64,000 bases of DNA from Streptomyces sp. SW4 (GCA_003248315.1 QKWM01000004.1:3159001-3223000), one strand, 5' to 3'. Positions 38,362 through 47,196 are shown, numbered from the stretch's first letter. Notes: generated by a model from the sequence alone, not told the origin. Program-made: numbers and translations.

Positions 38362-38398
38362 GAAACTTCCGAGGAGCCACCAATATCCGGGAAGTTTC
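38362..38398. promoter_or_regulatory. Inverted repeat upstream of the GH3 gene
   Basis: GAAACTTCC and GGAAGTTTC are perfect 9-bp arms 19 nt apart, 85-121 nt upstream of the GH3 start. The half-sites resemble LacI/ROK-type sugar operators. No binder is identified. Confidence 0.5.
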
Positions 38399-38534
38399 TG
38401 CCAGTCAAGGGAACGCACAGGAGCCGCGCGGGAGCCGCGGGTCGTTCGCGCGGGAGCCGCACGGCAGCCGCGCGGGAGTCGTGGGGTGTTCGCACGGCCA
38501 TCGCGCGGGTGCACGGAAGGGGGTGCCGTCGGCC

Positions 38535-38549
38535 GGGGGGGGGGGGGGG
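38535..38549. repeat. Run of 15 consecutive G
   Basis: The longest homopolymer in the window, in non-coding DNA. Its length is doubtful given the homopolymer errors elsewhere. Confidence 0.7.
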
Positions 38550-38957
38550 AGGGGCCGCCATCGGCGCTGTCAGGGGGGCGCGCCGATGGCGGCTCGCCGC
38601 CGGTCGCGGTGCGGCGGAGAGGGGCGTCGGCGATCGCAGCCGGCAGCGAGGGCCGACACCGCACCGCGCGACTCGTCCGGCAGCCTGCGGTGGGACGTGC
38701 GCGGGCGGCTGCGGGTTCCCGGTCGGCGCGCATCGGTACCAGCGGTGCCGCTGTGGCCGGCGGGACGGGCGGTCCAGCCGGCCTCCGGAATTGATCAACG
38801 GCTTTTCCTACCGTCTTCGGGATGCGCCGCTGAAACTATTTGCCGGGGAACCGCTTCACTCGATTGCCGCGCATCTGCGGGATCCGGGGCCGCGTTAGTC
38901 GGGATATGACCAAGGCGGCTGGGGAAAAATACGCCCCGCGACTTCGGGTGGGAGAAC

Positions 38958-39188
38958 GTGACCACAGCACGGGCGGTCCCGGCGGGACCCTACGTATACA
39001 TTCCGGCGCCGAAGCACTCCGTGGGCACGGTGAGAGGGGCTCTCACAAAGGACGGCCGCCTTATCACGCTCATGGAAACGGAAAGTATTCTGCGGGATTT
39101 CCTGAACGTCATGGGCGAACTACAGGCGGAGGCCGCCCGGCGGTGGGGCGAAACGCATTCCTGGTCCGCTTTCTCCAGGGCTGAGTGA
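38958..39188 (+). CDS. Small hypothetical protein in an AT-richer segment
   Basis: A 76-residue soluble protein starting at GTG 38958 with GGGAGA upstream: MTTARAVPAGPYVYIPAPKH, then TVRGALTKDGRLITLMETES and ILRDFLNVMGELQAEAARRW. I recognise no family. The C-terminal half is predicted helical and amphipathic. Its DNA has clearly lower GC than flanking genes and more A- or T-ending codons (for example TATACATTCC, GAAAGTATTCTG). That fits either a recently acquired gene or the small regulatory-protein genes (WhiJ/BldB-type neighbourhoods) common in Streptomyces. It lies 27 nt before the DUF2637 gene on the same strand. Confidence 0.55.
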   Translation: MTTARAVPAGPYVYIPAPKHSVGTVRGALTKDGRLITLMETESILRDFLNVMGELQAEAARRWGETHSWSAFSRAE

Positions 39189-39215
39189 TCGGGTCATTTC
39201 GTGTACGACGGATAC

Positions 39216-40176
39216 ATGGACCATTCCCCGGACATCCCGGCCACTACGGAGGCCCGGGCGACGCGGGGACCGGGCGGCACCGCGCGCCCGAGCAGCAGGA
39301 CCCGGTGCCCCTGGTGCCGCCGGACCCCTGTGGGACCCGGCCGAGGAGCTGGCCTTCATGCTCCAGGACGCGCGGGAGGAGGAGCGCCTGCGGATCCCCG
39401 CGCCGCGTGACGAGATCTCCGTCGCGGAGCCCGTGCCCGGCAGTCCGATGGGGATGCTCCAGGAGATCACCGCGGAGCTGCCCCCGCTGAGGGAGGCCGC
39501 CCGCAGCCACCGCAAGGTGCGCGAACGCCGGCGTCTGGGCGCCGTCCGGGCCGTCGGCCGCGTCGTCGCCGCGCTCGTCGCGGTCGGAGCCTCGGCGGTC
39601 GGCCTGTTCAGCGCCACGGTCGCCTACGACCCGCTGCGCGGTGTCGCCGAGTCGCGGCTGCAGGTCGGCGCCGTCGCCTGGTGGCCGCTGCTGGTCTACG
39701 GGCCCTGGCTGGTGGCCTCGCTGTCCGTGCTGCGGGCCGCTCTGTACCAGCGGCGGGCGACGCACTCGTGGTGCGTGGTGCTGGGCTTCTCGGTCATCGG
39801 CATGCTGCTGTGCGTCACCCAGGCGCCCCGGACCTTCACCGACGTCGCGGCGGCGGCGCTGCCGGGCCTCGCCTCCCTGGCCTCGTTCCAGCAGCTCGTA
39901 CGGCAGATCACCCTCACCCGGCCGCCCCGGCGTCCGGCGCCGCGCCACCGGCTGCGGCCGGCCGCGGCGGAGGCGGACGCCGTGACGGAACGTCCGGCCG
40001 TTCCCGGCGCGGACGGCGGAGCGCCCGTCACCTCCCCGGCACCGGGCGCTCCGGCCGAGGGGCGGTCCGCCGCTCCGGCCGACGGCCGCCCGGGCGCTCC
40101 GGCCGGCGGCGCGCCGGGTGCCCGGCCGCGGGGACCGGGCCCCGGGCGCCGCGGCCGGACGCCGACGCCTATGTGA
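39216..40176 (+). CDS. DUF2637-like membrane protein (two frame breaks)
   Basis: A protein of about 320 residues. From ATG 39216 (MDHSPDIPATTEARATRG) two losses of one C near 39290 and 39333 must be repaired to reach PEQQDPVPLVPPDPLWDPAE and then ELAFMLQDAREEERLRIP. Helical membrane segments follow: VVAALVAVGASAVGLFSATV, WWPLLVYGPWLVASLSVLRA, CVVLGFSVIGMLLCVTQA and AAAALPGLASLASFQQLVRQ. This layout, with VGLFSATVAYDPLRGVA, matches the DUF2637 proteins of actinomycetes, some of which relate to Spd proteins of conjugative plasmids. The tail (about 230-320) is Pro/Ala/Gly-rich and disordered. Function unknown. Confidence 0.7.
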
Positions 40177-40244
40177 TCAGCGAGTGCCGCACCGGCCCGG
40201 CGGAGGCCGCCCGGCCGCGGTTCCGCCCGGGCGGCCCCCAGGAA

Positions 40245-40304
40245 CGGGTCAGGCCGACTCGTTGAGCAGGCGCGAGGAGCGGGTCAGGCCGACTCGCTGA
40301 GCAG
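40245..40304. repeat. Direct repeat covering the 3' end of the isomerase gene
   Basis: CGGGTCAGGCCGACTCGTTG and its next five bases (40245-40269) recur at 40280-40304 with 24 of 25 bases identical, offset 35 bp. The second copy holds the true stop and last codons (LLSESA); the first is a downstream duplicate. Confidence 0.8.
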
Positions 40305-41079
40305 CCGGGTGAGGTGCTCCCGCCCCCCGGCCAGCAGGCCGGGCAGCGGGGCGGCGGCCTCGTACCAGCGCTTCTCGTACTCCCAGCACAGCCAGCCGTC
40401 CCAGCCGTTGCGGGACAGGACCTCCACGCACTCGGCGAGCGGCAGGACGCCGGCGCCGAGGGGAGCGGGGTGGTGTCCTCGGCGGAGGCGATGTCCTTGA
40501 CCTGGACGTAGCCGAGGTGGGGGAGAGGGCGGCGAAGGAGTCGCCGGGCTGCTCGCCGCCCAGCCAGGTGTGCATCACGTCCCACAGCGCGCCGACTCGG
40601 CGGTGGCCGACCAGGCCGAGGACGCGCATCGCGTCGGCGCCCGTGCGGTGCGAGTCGTGCGTCTCCAGCAGGATGCGCACGCCCGCGTCGGTGGCGTGCT
40701 CGGCGGCCGTGCCCAGCCGGCGGGCGGCGATCGCGTCGGCCGCCCCGGGGCTCTGGTCGCCGCCGCCGGGGAAGACCCGGACGTACGGCGCGCCCAGGTC
40801 GCGGGCCAGGTCCACCAGGGAGCGGATCTCGTCGACGACCGGCTGGTCCTCTCCCGGCGCGGCGACCCGCGCGTAGCCGGCGACGCACAGGATCTCGACG
40901 CCGGCGGAACGGAACCGGGCGGCCACGTCGGCCCGGTCGGCGGCGGGCAGGCCGGGGTGCACCGGCTCCTCGGGGTGGGCGCGCAGTTCGACGCCGTGGT
41001 AGCCGTGGGCGGTCGCGAGGCCCAGTACGTCGGCCGGGGGCAGGCCGGGGACACCGAGGGTGGAGAACGCCAGCTTCAT
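40284..41079 (-). CDS. Sugar phosphate isomerase/epimerase (AP endonuclease 2 fold, two frame breaks)
   Basis: A TIM-barrel protein of about 265 residues in the xylose-isomerase-like superfamily. It starts at ATG 41079 (MKLAFSTLGVPGLPPADVLG). Metal-ligand-type residues occur in HGYHGVELRAHPEEP (Glu), RILLETHDSHRTGADAMRVL (Glu, His), GALWDVMHTW (Asp, His) and, after the breaks, HLGYVQVKDIASAEDTTPLP. The C-terminus reads VEVLSRNGWDGWLCWEYEKR with the last Glu ligand. Breaks near 40520 and 40462 are each one lost base. The stop is placed at 40284; the unbroken frame would end in a duplicated copy of the gene end. Substrate unknown. Convergent with the DUF2637 gene. Confidence 0.85.
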
Positions 41080-41109
41080 GTCGTCGGACCCTACCCGCTG
41101 GGGCGCCGC

Positions 41110-42047
41110 TCACTCGGGTGTCGCGCGCAGGTCCAGCCGCCAGTCCTGGCCGACGAGGTCCTTGCCGAAGGAGTGGTGGGACTTCTCGGCGGTGAGGGTG
41201 AAGCCGTGGCGCTGGTAGATGCGGCGGGCGGCGCCGAGCACGTCGTTGGTCCACAGCACCAGGTCCCGGTAGCCGGCGTCGCGGGCGAACCCGACGACGG
41301 CCCCGACCAGGCGGTCCCCGATGCCCAGTCCCCGGGCCTCCGGTGCCACGAGGAGCAGACGGAGCCGGGCCGTCGCCGGCGCGTCGTCCCGGACGCACAT
41401 CACGCAGCCGACCGGCCGGCCGTCCAGCTCGGCGATCCACACCCGCTCGGCCGCCGGGTCGTGGTCCGCCGCGAAGTCCGCGACGATCCGGGCGACCAGC
41501 GCCTCGTACTCGGCGTTCCAGCCGTACTCGGCGGCGTACAGGGCGCCGTTGCGCTCCACGATCCAGCCGAGGTCCCCGGGGGCCGGGCCGCGCAGCACCA
41601 CGTCCTCGGCGCTCGGGCGGTGCCCCTCGGCGGCCGAGACGATCGCGCGCACCGTGCGCAGCGCCTCGGCGAGCCGGGGCCGGTCGGCGGCCGGCACGGC
41701 CGTCAGCAGCGCCCCGACCGAGGCGTTCGACCGCTCGTCCAGCAGCGCGGCGGCCTGCCGCCCGGCCTCCGTGAGCGTGACGCCCGTACGCCGGGCGTCG
41801 TGCGGGGCGGGCGTCCGCTCGACCAGCCCGTCCCGCTCGAACCTGTTGAGGATGCGGCTCAGGTACCCGAGTCCAGCGACAGCGCGGCCCGCAGATCGGC
41901 CGCGTCCGTGCGGGGCGCGTGCGCCAGCTCGTACAGCACCCGGGTCTCGGTCAGCGTGTACGGCGCGTGCAGGTGCCGGCTGTAGTCGAGGGCGCCGATG
42001 GCGCGCGTGTAGAAGCGGTTGAAAGCGCGGATGTCCTCAACGGTCAT
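41110..42047 (-). CDS. MarR-GNAT fusion protein (one frame break)
   Basis: A fused regulator-acetyltransferase of about 312 residues. The N-terminal half is a MarR winged helix: IGALDYSRHLHAPYTLTETR, LRAALSLDSGYLSRILNRFE and RDGLVERTPAPHDARRTGVT. The C-terminal half is a GNAT domain: ARLRLLLVAPEARGLGIGDR is the acetyl-CoA loop, and YRDLVLWTNDVLGAARRIYQ, ending HGFTL, is the typical motif B end. The frame breaks near 41868; one restored base turns LDSGT-stop into LDSGYLSR. Such fusions are known, and the acetylated partner is usually unknown. A perfect palindrome at 42082 lies upstream, and a tautomerase gene is divergent. Confidence 0.88.
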
Positions 42048-42081
42048 GACGGTCGCCCCCGGAAGATTGAGTGCCGCTCTT

Positions 42082-42100
42082 TCTCTGACTCGGTCAGAGA
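42082..42100. promoter_or_regulatory. Perfect palindrome upstream of the MarR-GNAT gene
   Basis: TCTCTGACTCGGTCAGAGA is an 8-3-8 perfect inverted repeat, 35 nt before the start codon, in the divergent intergenic region with the tautomerase gene. It is a good candidate for the MarR operator. Confidence 0.65.
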
Positions 42101-42238
42101 TTTCTCTACGCCGAGAGTAGACCCCCTCCCGCCGCCGTCCACGGCCGGCGCCCGGGGCCGTCGCACAACCGGTGGTATGTACAGTCATCGTCGAGGTACG
42201 CGGCAGACAGCCTCGCCGCCCTGCGAAAGGACGCCGCC

Positions 42239-42621
42239 ATGCCCTTCGTCCGCATCGACGCGCTGCGGGCCGGCCCGACCGCCTCTCCGCCCTCGGCCGG
42301 GCCGTGCACGACGCGCTGGTGGAGGTCCTCGGCGTCCCGCCCGACGACCACTTCCAGGTGCTGACCGACCACGACGGCACCACGAGCACCCTCCGGTACG
42401 GCGACTACCTCGGGGTCCGCCGTGACGAGGGGATCGTGTACGTGGCGATCACCCTGCGCGCGGGGCGCACACCCGACCGGAAGCGGGCGCTGTACCGGCG
42501 CATCGCCGAACTGGCGGAGGAGTACGCGGGCACGGAGCCGCGCAACGTGTTCGTGACGCTGACGGAGAACGCCTCGATCGACTGGTCCCTGGGGAACGGG
42601 GAGGCGCAGTACGCGCCGTAG
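42239..42621 (+). CDS. Tautomerase-family protein (one frame break)
   Basis: About 128 residues. From ATG 42239 (MPFVRIDALR) the protein has Pro directly after Met, the catalytic N-terminal proline of the 4-oxalocrotonate tautomerase superfamily. One lost base near 42272 must be restored to continue GRPDRLSALGRAVHDALVEV. VLGVPPDDHFQVLTDHDGTT and VYVAITLRAGRTPDRKRALY, then NVFVTLTENASIDWSLGNGE, match the two-repeat tautomerase family proteins. GAAAGG is the ribosome site. It is divergent from the MarR-GNAT gene and may be its target. Substrate unknown. Confidence 0.85.
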
Positions 42622-42694
42622 CCGGAGGGCCGGCGCGTCAGGCCCGCGGGGAGTGTCCGCGACGCCGGCCGCGGAGGCTTCCGCCGCCGGCGGC

Positions 42695-43740
42695 TCACCC
42701 CCGCGGTGCCGCCGTCGATCCGCGCACCATCAGCTCGCCCCGCACCGTCGCGATGCCCCCGGGCGGCGGCTCCTCGCGGCCCATGGCGACGCGCCCGGCG
42801 CGCGCGCCCGCCTCGGCGAGCGGCAGGCGCACCGTCGTCAGGGCGGGCACGGCGTCGATGCTGAACGGCAGGTCGTCGAAGCCCGCCACGGACACGTCCT
42901 GCGGAATCCGCAGCCCCGAGTCGCGCAGGGCCGCGCAGGCGCCGAGGGCGACGGAGTCGTTCGCGGCGACGACCGCCGTGAGCGAGGCGTCCCTGCGCAG
43001 GAGTTCGAGCGTGGCCTCGTAGCCGGACTGCCGGTCGTAGCGGCCGTGGACCGTGCGGCGCGGGTCGTCCTCCAGGCCGTGCGCGGCGAGCGCGGCCCGG
43101 TGGCCCTCGAGGCGGTGGCGGGTCGTGGTCCGCTCCTGGGGGCCGGCGATGTAGCCGAGGCGGCGGTGGCCGAGACCGATCAGGTGCTCGGTCAGGGCCT
43201 GCCCGCCCCCGCGGTTGTCGAAGGTCAGCGCGACCGCCCCGGTCCCGGCGCCGGCGGCCGGCCGCAGAGCACCACGCGCGTCCCGGCGTCCGCCAGCTTG
43301 CGCAGCTTGGCCGCGACGGCCGCCTGGTGCGCCGGGTCCTCCACGGCACCGCCGGTCAGCACGACGGCCGCCGCCCGCTGGCGTTGCAGCAGCGTGAGGT
43401 AGGTCAGCTCGCGCTCCGGGGAGCCGCCGGTGTTGCAGACCACGGCGAGTCTCTCGCCGCCGGCTCTGCCGCCGGGCCCGCCGATCTCGGACTGGATGGC
43501 GCTCGCCATGATCCCGAAGAACGGGTCGGCGATGTCGTTGACCAGGATGCCGACCAGGTCGGACGTCGCGGCGGCCAGGGCGCTCGCCGGTCCGTTGAGC
43601 ACGTAGTCCAGTTCGTCGACCGCCTTCAGCACCCGCTCACGGGTGGACGCGGCCACGGGGTAGTTCCCGTTCAGCACGCGCGACACCGTCGCGGGGGACA
43701 CCTGCGCGCGGGCCGCCACGTCCGCCAGGGTCACCGTCAT
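42695..43740 (-). CDS. LacI-family repressor (one frame break)
   Basis: About 349 residues. The N-terminal LacI HTH is textbook: MTVTLADVAARAQVSPATVS, then RVLNGNYPVAASTRERVLKA. The periplasmic-binding-like effector domain follows (LVGILVNDIADPFFGIMASA; AVVLTGGAVEDPAHQAAVAA). The frame breaks near 43253; one base restored joins VVLCGRPPAGAGTGAVALTF to DNRGGGQALTEHLIGLGHRR and then QDVSVAGFDDLPFSIDAVPA. It is divergent from the Gfo/Idh/MocA-DUF993-isomerase operon. The AAGCGCTT palindrome in between is a classic LacI-type core, so it probably represses that operon in response to a sugar-like effector. Confidence 0.9.
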
Positions 43741-43926
43741 GTCCTCGTCCTCCGGTCGCGCGTCTCGCCGACGCTTCGTCGCTCACCCACAGGGATACCG
43801 GGACCTTAGGGCTGTCGCCCCCGTCTCGTGAGGGCCCGTCGCCCCCGTTGTTCGCCCGCTCGAACAACTCGCCCCGGCGGCAGTCTTGTCCGGACCACCG
43901 TCCACAGGCTAGCTTCGTCACCGATA

Positions 43927-43938
43927 GAAAGCGCTTGC
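43927..43938. promoter_or_regulatory. LacI-type operator upstream of the sugar operon
   Basis: GAAAGCGCTTGC, with the palindromic core AAGCGCTT (43929-43936), lies in the divergent region about 88 nt before the dehydrogenase start. A second copy, 11 of 12 identical when inverted, lies at 45252-45263. Confidence 0.65.
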
Positions 43939-44025
43939 TGCGGCGCTCACCAGTCAGCCGGCGACGTGACCGCCGGGGCTTCTGCGGCGCGCGGGGACGC
44001 GTACGACGCGTACGAAGGGAATGAC

Positions 44026-45177
44026 GTGACACGCAAGACGGTGCGTATCGCCATGAACGGCGTCACCGGGCGCATGGGCTACCGCCAGCACCTGGTCCGC
44101 TCCATCCTGGCCCTGCGCGAACAGGGCGGCCTCCACCTCGGCGACGGCACCGTGCTGTGGCCGGAGCCGGTCCTGGTCGGCCGCCGGGAGCACGCGCTCA
44201 GGGCGCTCGCCGAGAAGCACGGCCTGGAGCACGTCTCCACCGACCTCGACGCCGTCCTCGCCGACGAGAGCGTCGGCGTCTACTTCGACGCCCAGGTGAC
44301 GTCGGCCCGCGAGGAGGCGATCAGGAAGGCGATCGCCGCGGGCAAGCACGTCTACACCGAGAAGCCCACCGCGACCGGCCTCGACGGCGCCCTGGAGCTG
44401 GCCCGGCTGGCGAACGAGGCCGGGATCAAGCACGGCGTCGTCCAGGACAAGCTGTTCCTGCCGGGCCTGCTCAAGCTCAAGCGCCTGATCGACGGCGGCT
44501 TCTTCGGCCGGATCCTCTCCGTGCGCGGCGAGTTCGGCTACTGGGTGTTCGAGGGCGACTGGCAGGAGTCCCAGCGACCCTCCTGGAACTACCGCGCGGA
44601 GGACGGCGGCGGCATCGTCGTCGACATGTTCCCGCACTGGGAGTACGTGCTGCACGAGCTGTTCGGCCGGGTGCGCTCCGTCCAGGCCCTCACCGCCACC
44701 CACATCCCGCAGCGCTGGGACGAGAACGGCAAGCCCTACGACGCCACCGCCGACGACGCCGCCTACGGCATCTTCGAGCTCGACGGCGGCGCCGTCGCCC
44801 AGATCAACTCCTCCTGGGCGGTCCGCGTCAACCGCGACGAACTCGTCGAGTTCCAGGTCGACGGCACCGAGGGATCGGCCGTCGCGGGCCTGCGCACCTG
44901 CCGCGTCCAGCACCGCAGCGCCACCCCGAAGCCGGTCTGGAACCCGGACATCCCGGCCACGTACTCCTTCCGCGACCAGTGGCAGGAAGTCCCGGACAAC
45001 CAGGAGTTCGACAACGGCTTCAAGGCCCAGTGGGAGCTGTTCCTCAAGCACGTGTACGCCGACGCCCCCTACCACTGGGACCTGCTGGCCGGCGCCCGCG
45101 GCGTCCAGCTCGCCGAACTGGGCCTGAAGTCCTCGGCCGAGGGCCGCCGCATCGACGTACCGGAGATCGCGCTGTGA
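44026..45177 (+). CDS. Gfo/Idh/MocA-family oxidoreductase
   Basis: An NAD(P)-dependent sugar dehydrogenase-like protein of 383 residues with no break. It starts at GTG 44026 (TRKTVRIAMNGVTGRMGYRQ) behind GAAGGGA; the longer ORF upstream crosses the operator region. The Rossmann domain reads NGVTGRMGYRQ, with a substitution-rich version of the usual GxGxxG. AAGKHVYTEKPTATGLDGAL is the family EKP motif with the catalytic-site Lys. EDGGGIVVDMFPHWEYVLHE carries the expected Asp/His region. Its stop overlaps the DUF993 start (GTGA). It is the first gene of a catabolic operon; the substrate is likely a sugar or inositol-like compound. Confidence 0.9.
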   Translation: MTRKTVRIAMNGVTGRMGYRQHLVRSILALREQGGLHLGDGTVLWPEPVLVGRREHALRALAEKHGLEHVSTDLDAVLADESVGVYFDAQVTSAREEAIRKAIAAGKHVYTEKPTATGLDGALELARLANEAGIKHGVVQDKLFLPGLLKLKRLIDGGFFGRILSVRGEFGYWVFEGDWQESQRPSWNYRAEDGGGIVVDMFPHWEYVLHELFGRVRSVQALTATHIPQRWDENGKPYDATADDAAYGIFELDGGAVAQINSSWAVRVNRDELVEFQVDGTEGSAVAGLRTCRVQHRSATPKPVWNPDIPATYSFRDQWQEVPDNQEFDNGFKAQWELFLKHVYADAPYHWDLLAGARGVQLAELGLKSSAEGRRIDVPEIAL

Positions 45178-46322
45178 CCCTCCACCTGCCCGGACCCGGC
45201 GGCGAACTGCGCGCCTACGAGCCCCGCACCGACCCCCTCGCCCTCACTCCCGGAAGCGCTTTCACCTCCCGTACGGTCTTCTCCGCGGCGCACGTCGTCG
45301 CCGACCCGTACGCCGACGTGTCGCCCGACTCGCCGGCCGCCGTCGACTGGGACGCCACCCTCGCCTTCCGCCGTCACCTGTGGGCGCACGGCCTCGGTGT
45401 CGCCGAGGCGATGGACACCGCACAGCGCGGCATGGGCCTGGACTGGGCGGGCGCCGCCGAACTGATCCGCCGCTCCGCCGCCGAGGCCAAGGCGGTCGGC
45501 GGCCGGATCGCCTGCGGCGTCGGCACCGACCAGCTGGCCTCGGGCACGCTCGCCGAGGTCCGCGCCGCCTACGAGGAGCAGCTCGCGGTCGTGGAGGAGG
45601 CGGGCGCCCAGGCGATCCTGATGGCCTCCCGCGCCCTGGCGAAGGCCGCGTCCGGCCCGAGGACTACCTGGAGACCTACGGCCACCTGCTCCGCCAGGCC
45701 GCCGAACCGGTGATCCTGCACTGGCTCGGCCCCATGTTCGACCCCGCGCTGGAGGGCTACTGGGGCTCGTCCGACCTGGACGCCGCCACCGACACCTTCC
45801 TGGAGGTCATCGCCGCCCACCCCGACAAGGTCGACGGCATCAAGGTGTCCCTCCTCGACGCCCGGCGCGAGGTCGACCTGCGCCGCCGCCTCCCGCAGGG
45901 CGTGCGCTGCTACACCGGCGACGACTTCCACTACCCCGAGCTGATCGCGGGCGACGAGCAGGGCTTCAGCCACGCCCTGCTGGGCATCTTCGACCCGCTG
46001 GGCCCGCTGGCGGCCGAGGCGGTCCGGGTCCTCGACACCGGGAACGTCACCGGCTTCCGCGAACTCCTCGACCCCACCGTCGAACTGTCCCGCCACCTCT
46101 TCGAGGCCCCACCCGCTTCTACAAGACGGGCGTGGTCCTCCTGGCCTGGCTGGCCGGCCACCAGGACCACTTCACCATGGTCGGCGGCCTCCAGTCGGCC
46201 CGTTCCCTGCCGCACCTGGCCCGCGCCTACGAACTCGCCGACGGCCTCGGCCTGTTCCCGGACCCAAGCGGGCCGAGGAACGGATGCGGACCCTGCTGGA
46301 GATGTACGGAGTGACCCGGTGA
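45174..46322 (+). CDS. DUF993 / dihydrodipicolinate synthase-like protein (three frame breaks)
   Basis: A TIM-barrel aldolase-like protein of about 383 residues. It starts at GTG 45174 (TLHLPGPGGELRAYEPRTDP). Pieces: AHGLGVAEAMDTAQRGMGLD, RIACGVGTDQLASGTLAEVR, DYLETYGHLLRQAAEPVILH, KVDGIKVSLLDARREVDLRR and TRFYKTGVVLLAWLAGHQDH, ending RTLLEMYGVTR. VDGIKVSLLD supplies the Lys in the position of the Schiff-base Lys in dihydrodipicolinate-synthase relatives. Breaks near 45654, 46110 and 46263 each need one C. The stop overlaps the next gene's GTG. The family travels with Gfo/Idh/MocA dehydrogenases and sugar isomerases; the reaction is not established to my knowledge. Confidence 0.85.
45252..45263. 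promoter_or_regulatory. Second LacI-type operator-like site, inside the DUF993 gene
   Basis: GGAAGCGCTTTC contains AAGCGCTT (45254-45261) and is the inverted near-copy of the site at 43927. It lies about 78 nt into the coding sequence, 1.3 kb from the first site. Confidence 0.45.
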
Positions 46323-47149
46323 CCGCAGACCTGACCCGCTTCTCCGTCAACCAGATGACGGTCAAGCAGCTGTCCCTGCCGGAACTGGCCGACGCCTGCG
46401 CCGCACTCGGCATCCGCAACGTCGGCCTGTGGCGCGAGCCCGTCCAGGCCTACGGAGTGGAGGCCGCGGCCAAGCTGATGCGCGACGCGGGCCTGACCGT
46501 CACCACGCTGTGCCGGGGCGGCTTCCTCACCGACCTCGACCCGGTCCCGCGGGCCGAGGCGCTCGGCGACAACCACGCCGCGATCGACGAGGCCGCCACC
46601 CTCGGCACCGACACCCTCGTCCTGGTCTCCGGCGGCCTCCCGCCCGGCAGCAAGGACCTGCACGGCGCCCGCGAACGCATCGCCGACGCCCTCGCCGTCC
46701 TCGCCCCTACGCCGCCGAACGCGGCGTCCGCCTGGCCATCGAGCCGCTGCACCCCATGTACGCCGCCGACCGCTGTGTCGTCTCCACCCTCACCCAGGCC
46801 CTCGACCTGGCCGAACGCTTCCCGGCCGAACAGGTGGGCGTCACGGTGGACACGTACCACATCTGGTGGGACGACCGGGCCCCGCCGAGATCGCCCGCGC
46901 GGGCGCCTCCGGCCGCATCCACACCTTCCAGCTCGCCGACTGGACCACCCCCTCCCCGAGGGCGTCCTCAACGGCCGCGGCCAGCTCGGCGACGGCACGA
47001 TCGACCTGCGCACCTGGCGCACCCACGTCGAGTCGGCCGGCTACACGGGCCCCATCGAGGTGGAACTCTTCAACGAGCAGCTGTGGTCCCGCGACGGCAG
47101 AGAAGTCCTGAAGGAAACCACGACCCGCTTCCTGGCCCACGCGATGTAA
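46319..47149 (+). CDS. Sugar phosphate isomerase/epimerase (three frame breaks)
   Basis: A xylose-isomerase-like TIM-barrel protein of about 277 residues, third gene of the LacI-linked operon. It starts at GTG 46319, overlapping the DUF993 stop. Segments: TRFSVNQMTVKQLSLPELAD, RNVGLWREPVQAYGVEAAAK, TLCRGGFLTDLDPVPRAEAL, GVRLAIEPLHPMYAADRCVV (Glu, His), VTVDTYHIWWDDRA (Asp, His), and YTGPIEVELFNEQLWSRDGR with the last Glu. Breaks near 46710, 46882 and 46957 each need one C. With the dehydrogenase and DUF993 protein it forms a likely three-step catabolic route for an unidentified sugar-like substrate. Confidence 0.87.
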   Translation: MTADLTRFSVNQMTVKQLSLPELADACAALGIRNVGLWREPVQAYGVEAAAKLMRDAGLTVTTLCRGGFLTDLDPVPRAEALGDNHAAIDEAATLGTDTLVLVSGGLPPGSKDLHGARERIADALAVLAPTPPNAASAWPSSRCTPCTPPTAVSSPPSPRPSTWPNASRPNRWASRWTRTTSGGTTGPRRDRPRGRLRPHPHLPARRLDHPLPEGVLNGRGQLGDGTIDLRTWRTHVESAGYTGPIEVELFNEQLWSRDGREVLKETTTRFLAHAM

Positions 47150-47196
47150 CCCCCGCGGCCGGGGCAGGTGGCGGAGCGGGCGGGCACGCCGGACCC

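Larger units (their letters stand above)
38278..38957. other. 680-bp intergenic region without a convincing gene
   Basis: The left part holds the GH3 promoter region with the inverted repeat at 38362-38398. Next are degenerate repeats of a CGCGGGAGCCGCG-like unit (about 38410-38510) and a run of 15 G (38535-38549). The right part (from about 38780) turns clearly more AT-rich up to the next small gene. The short frames here overlap each other and show no coding bias that I trust. Confidence 0.6.
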
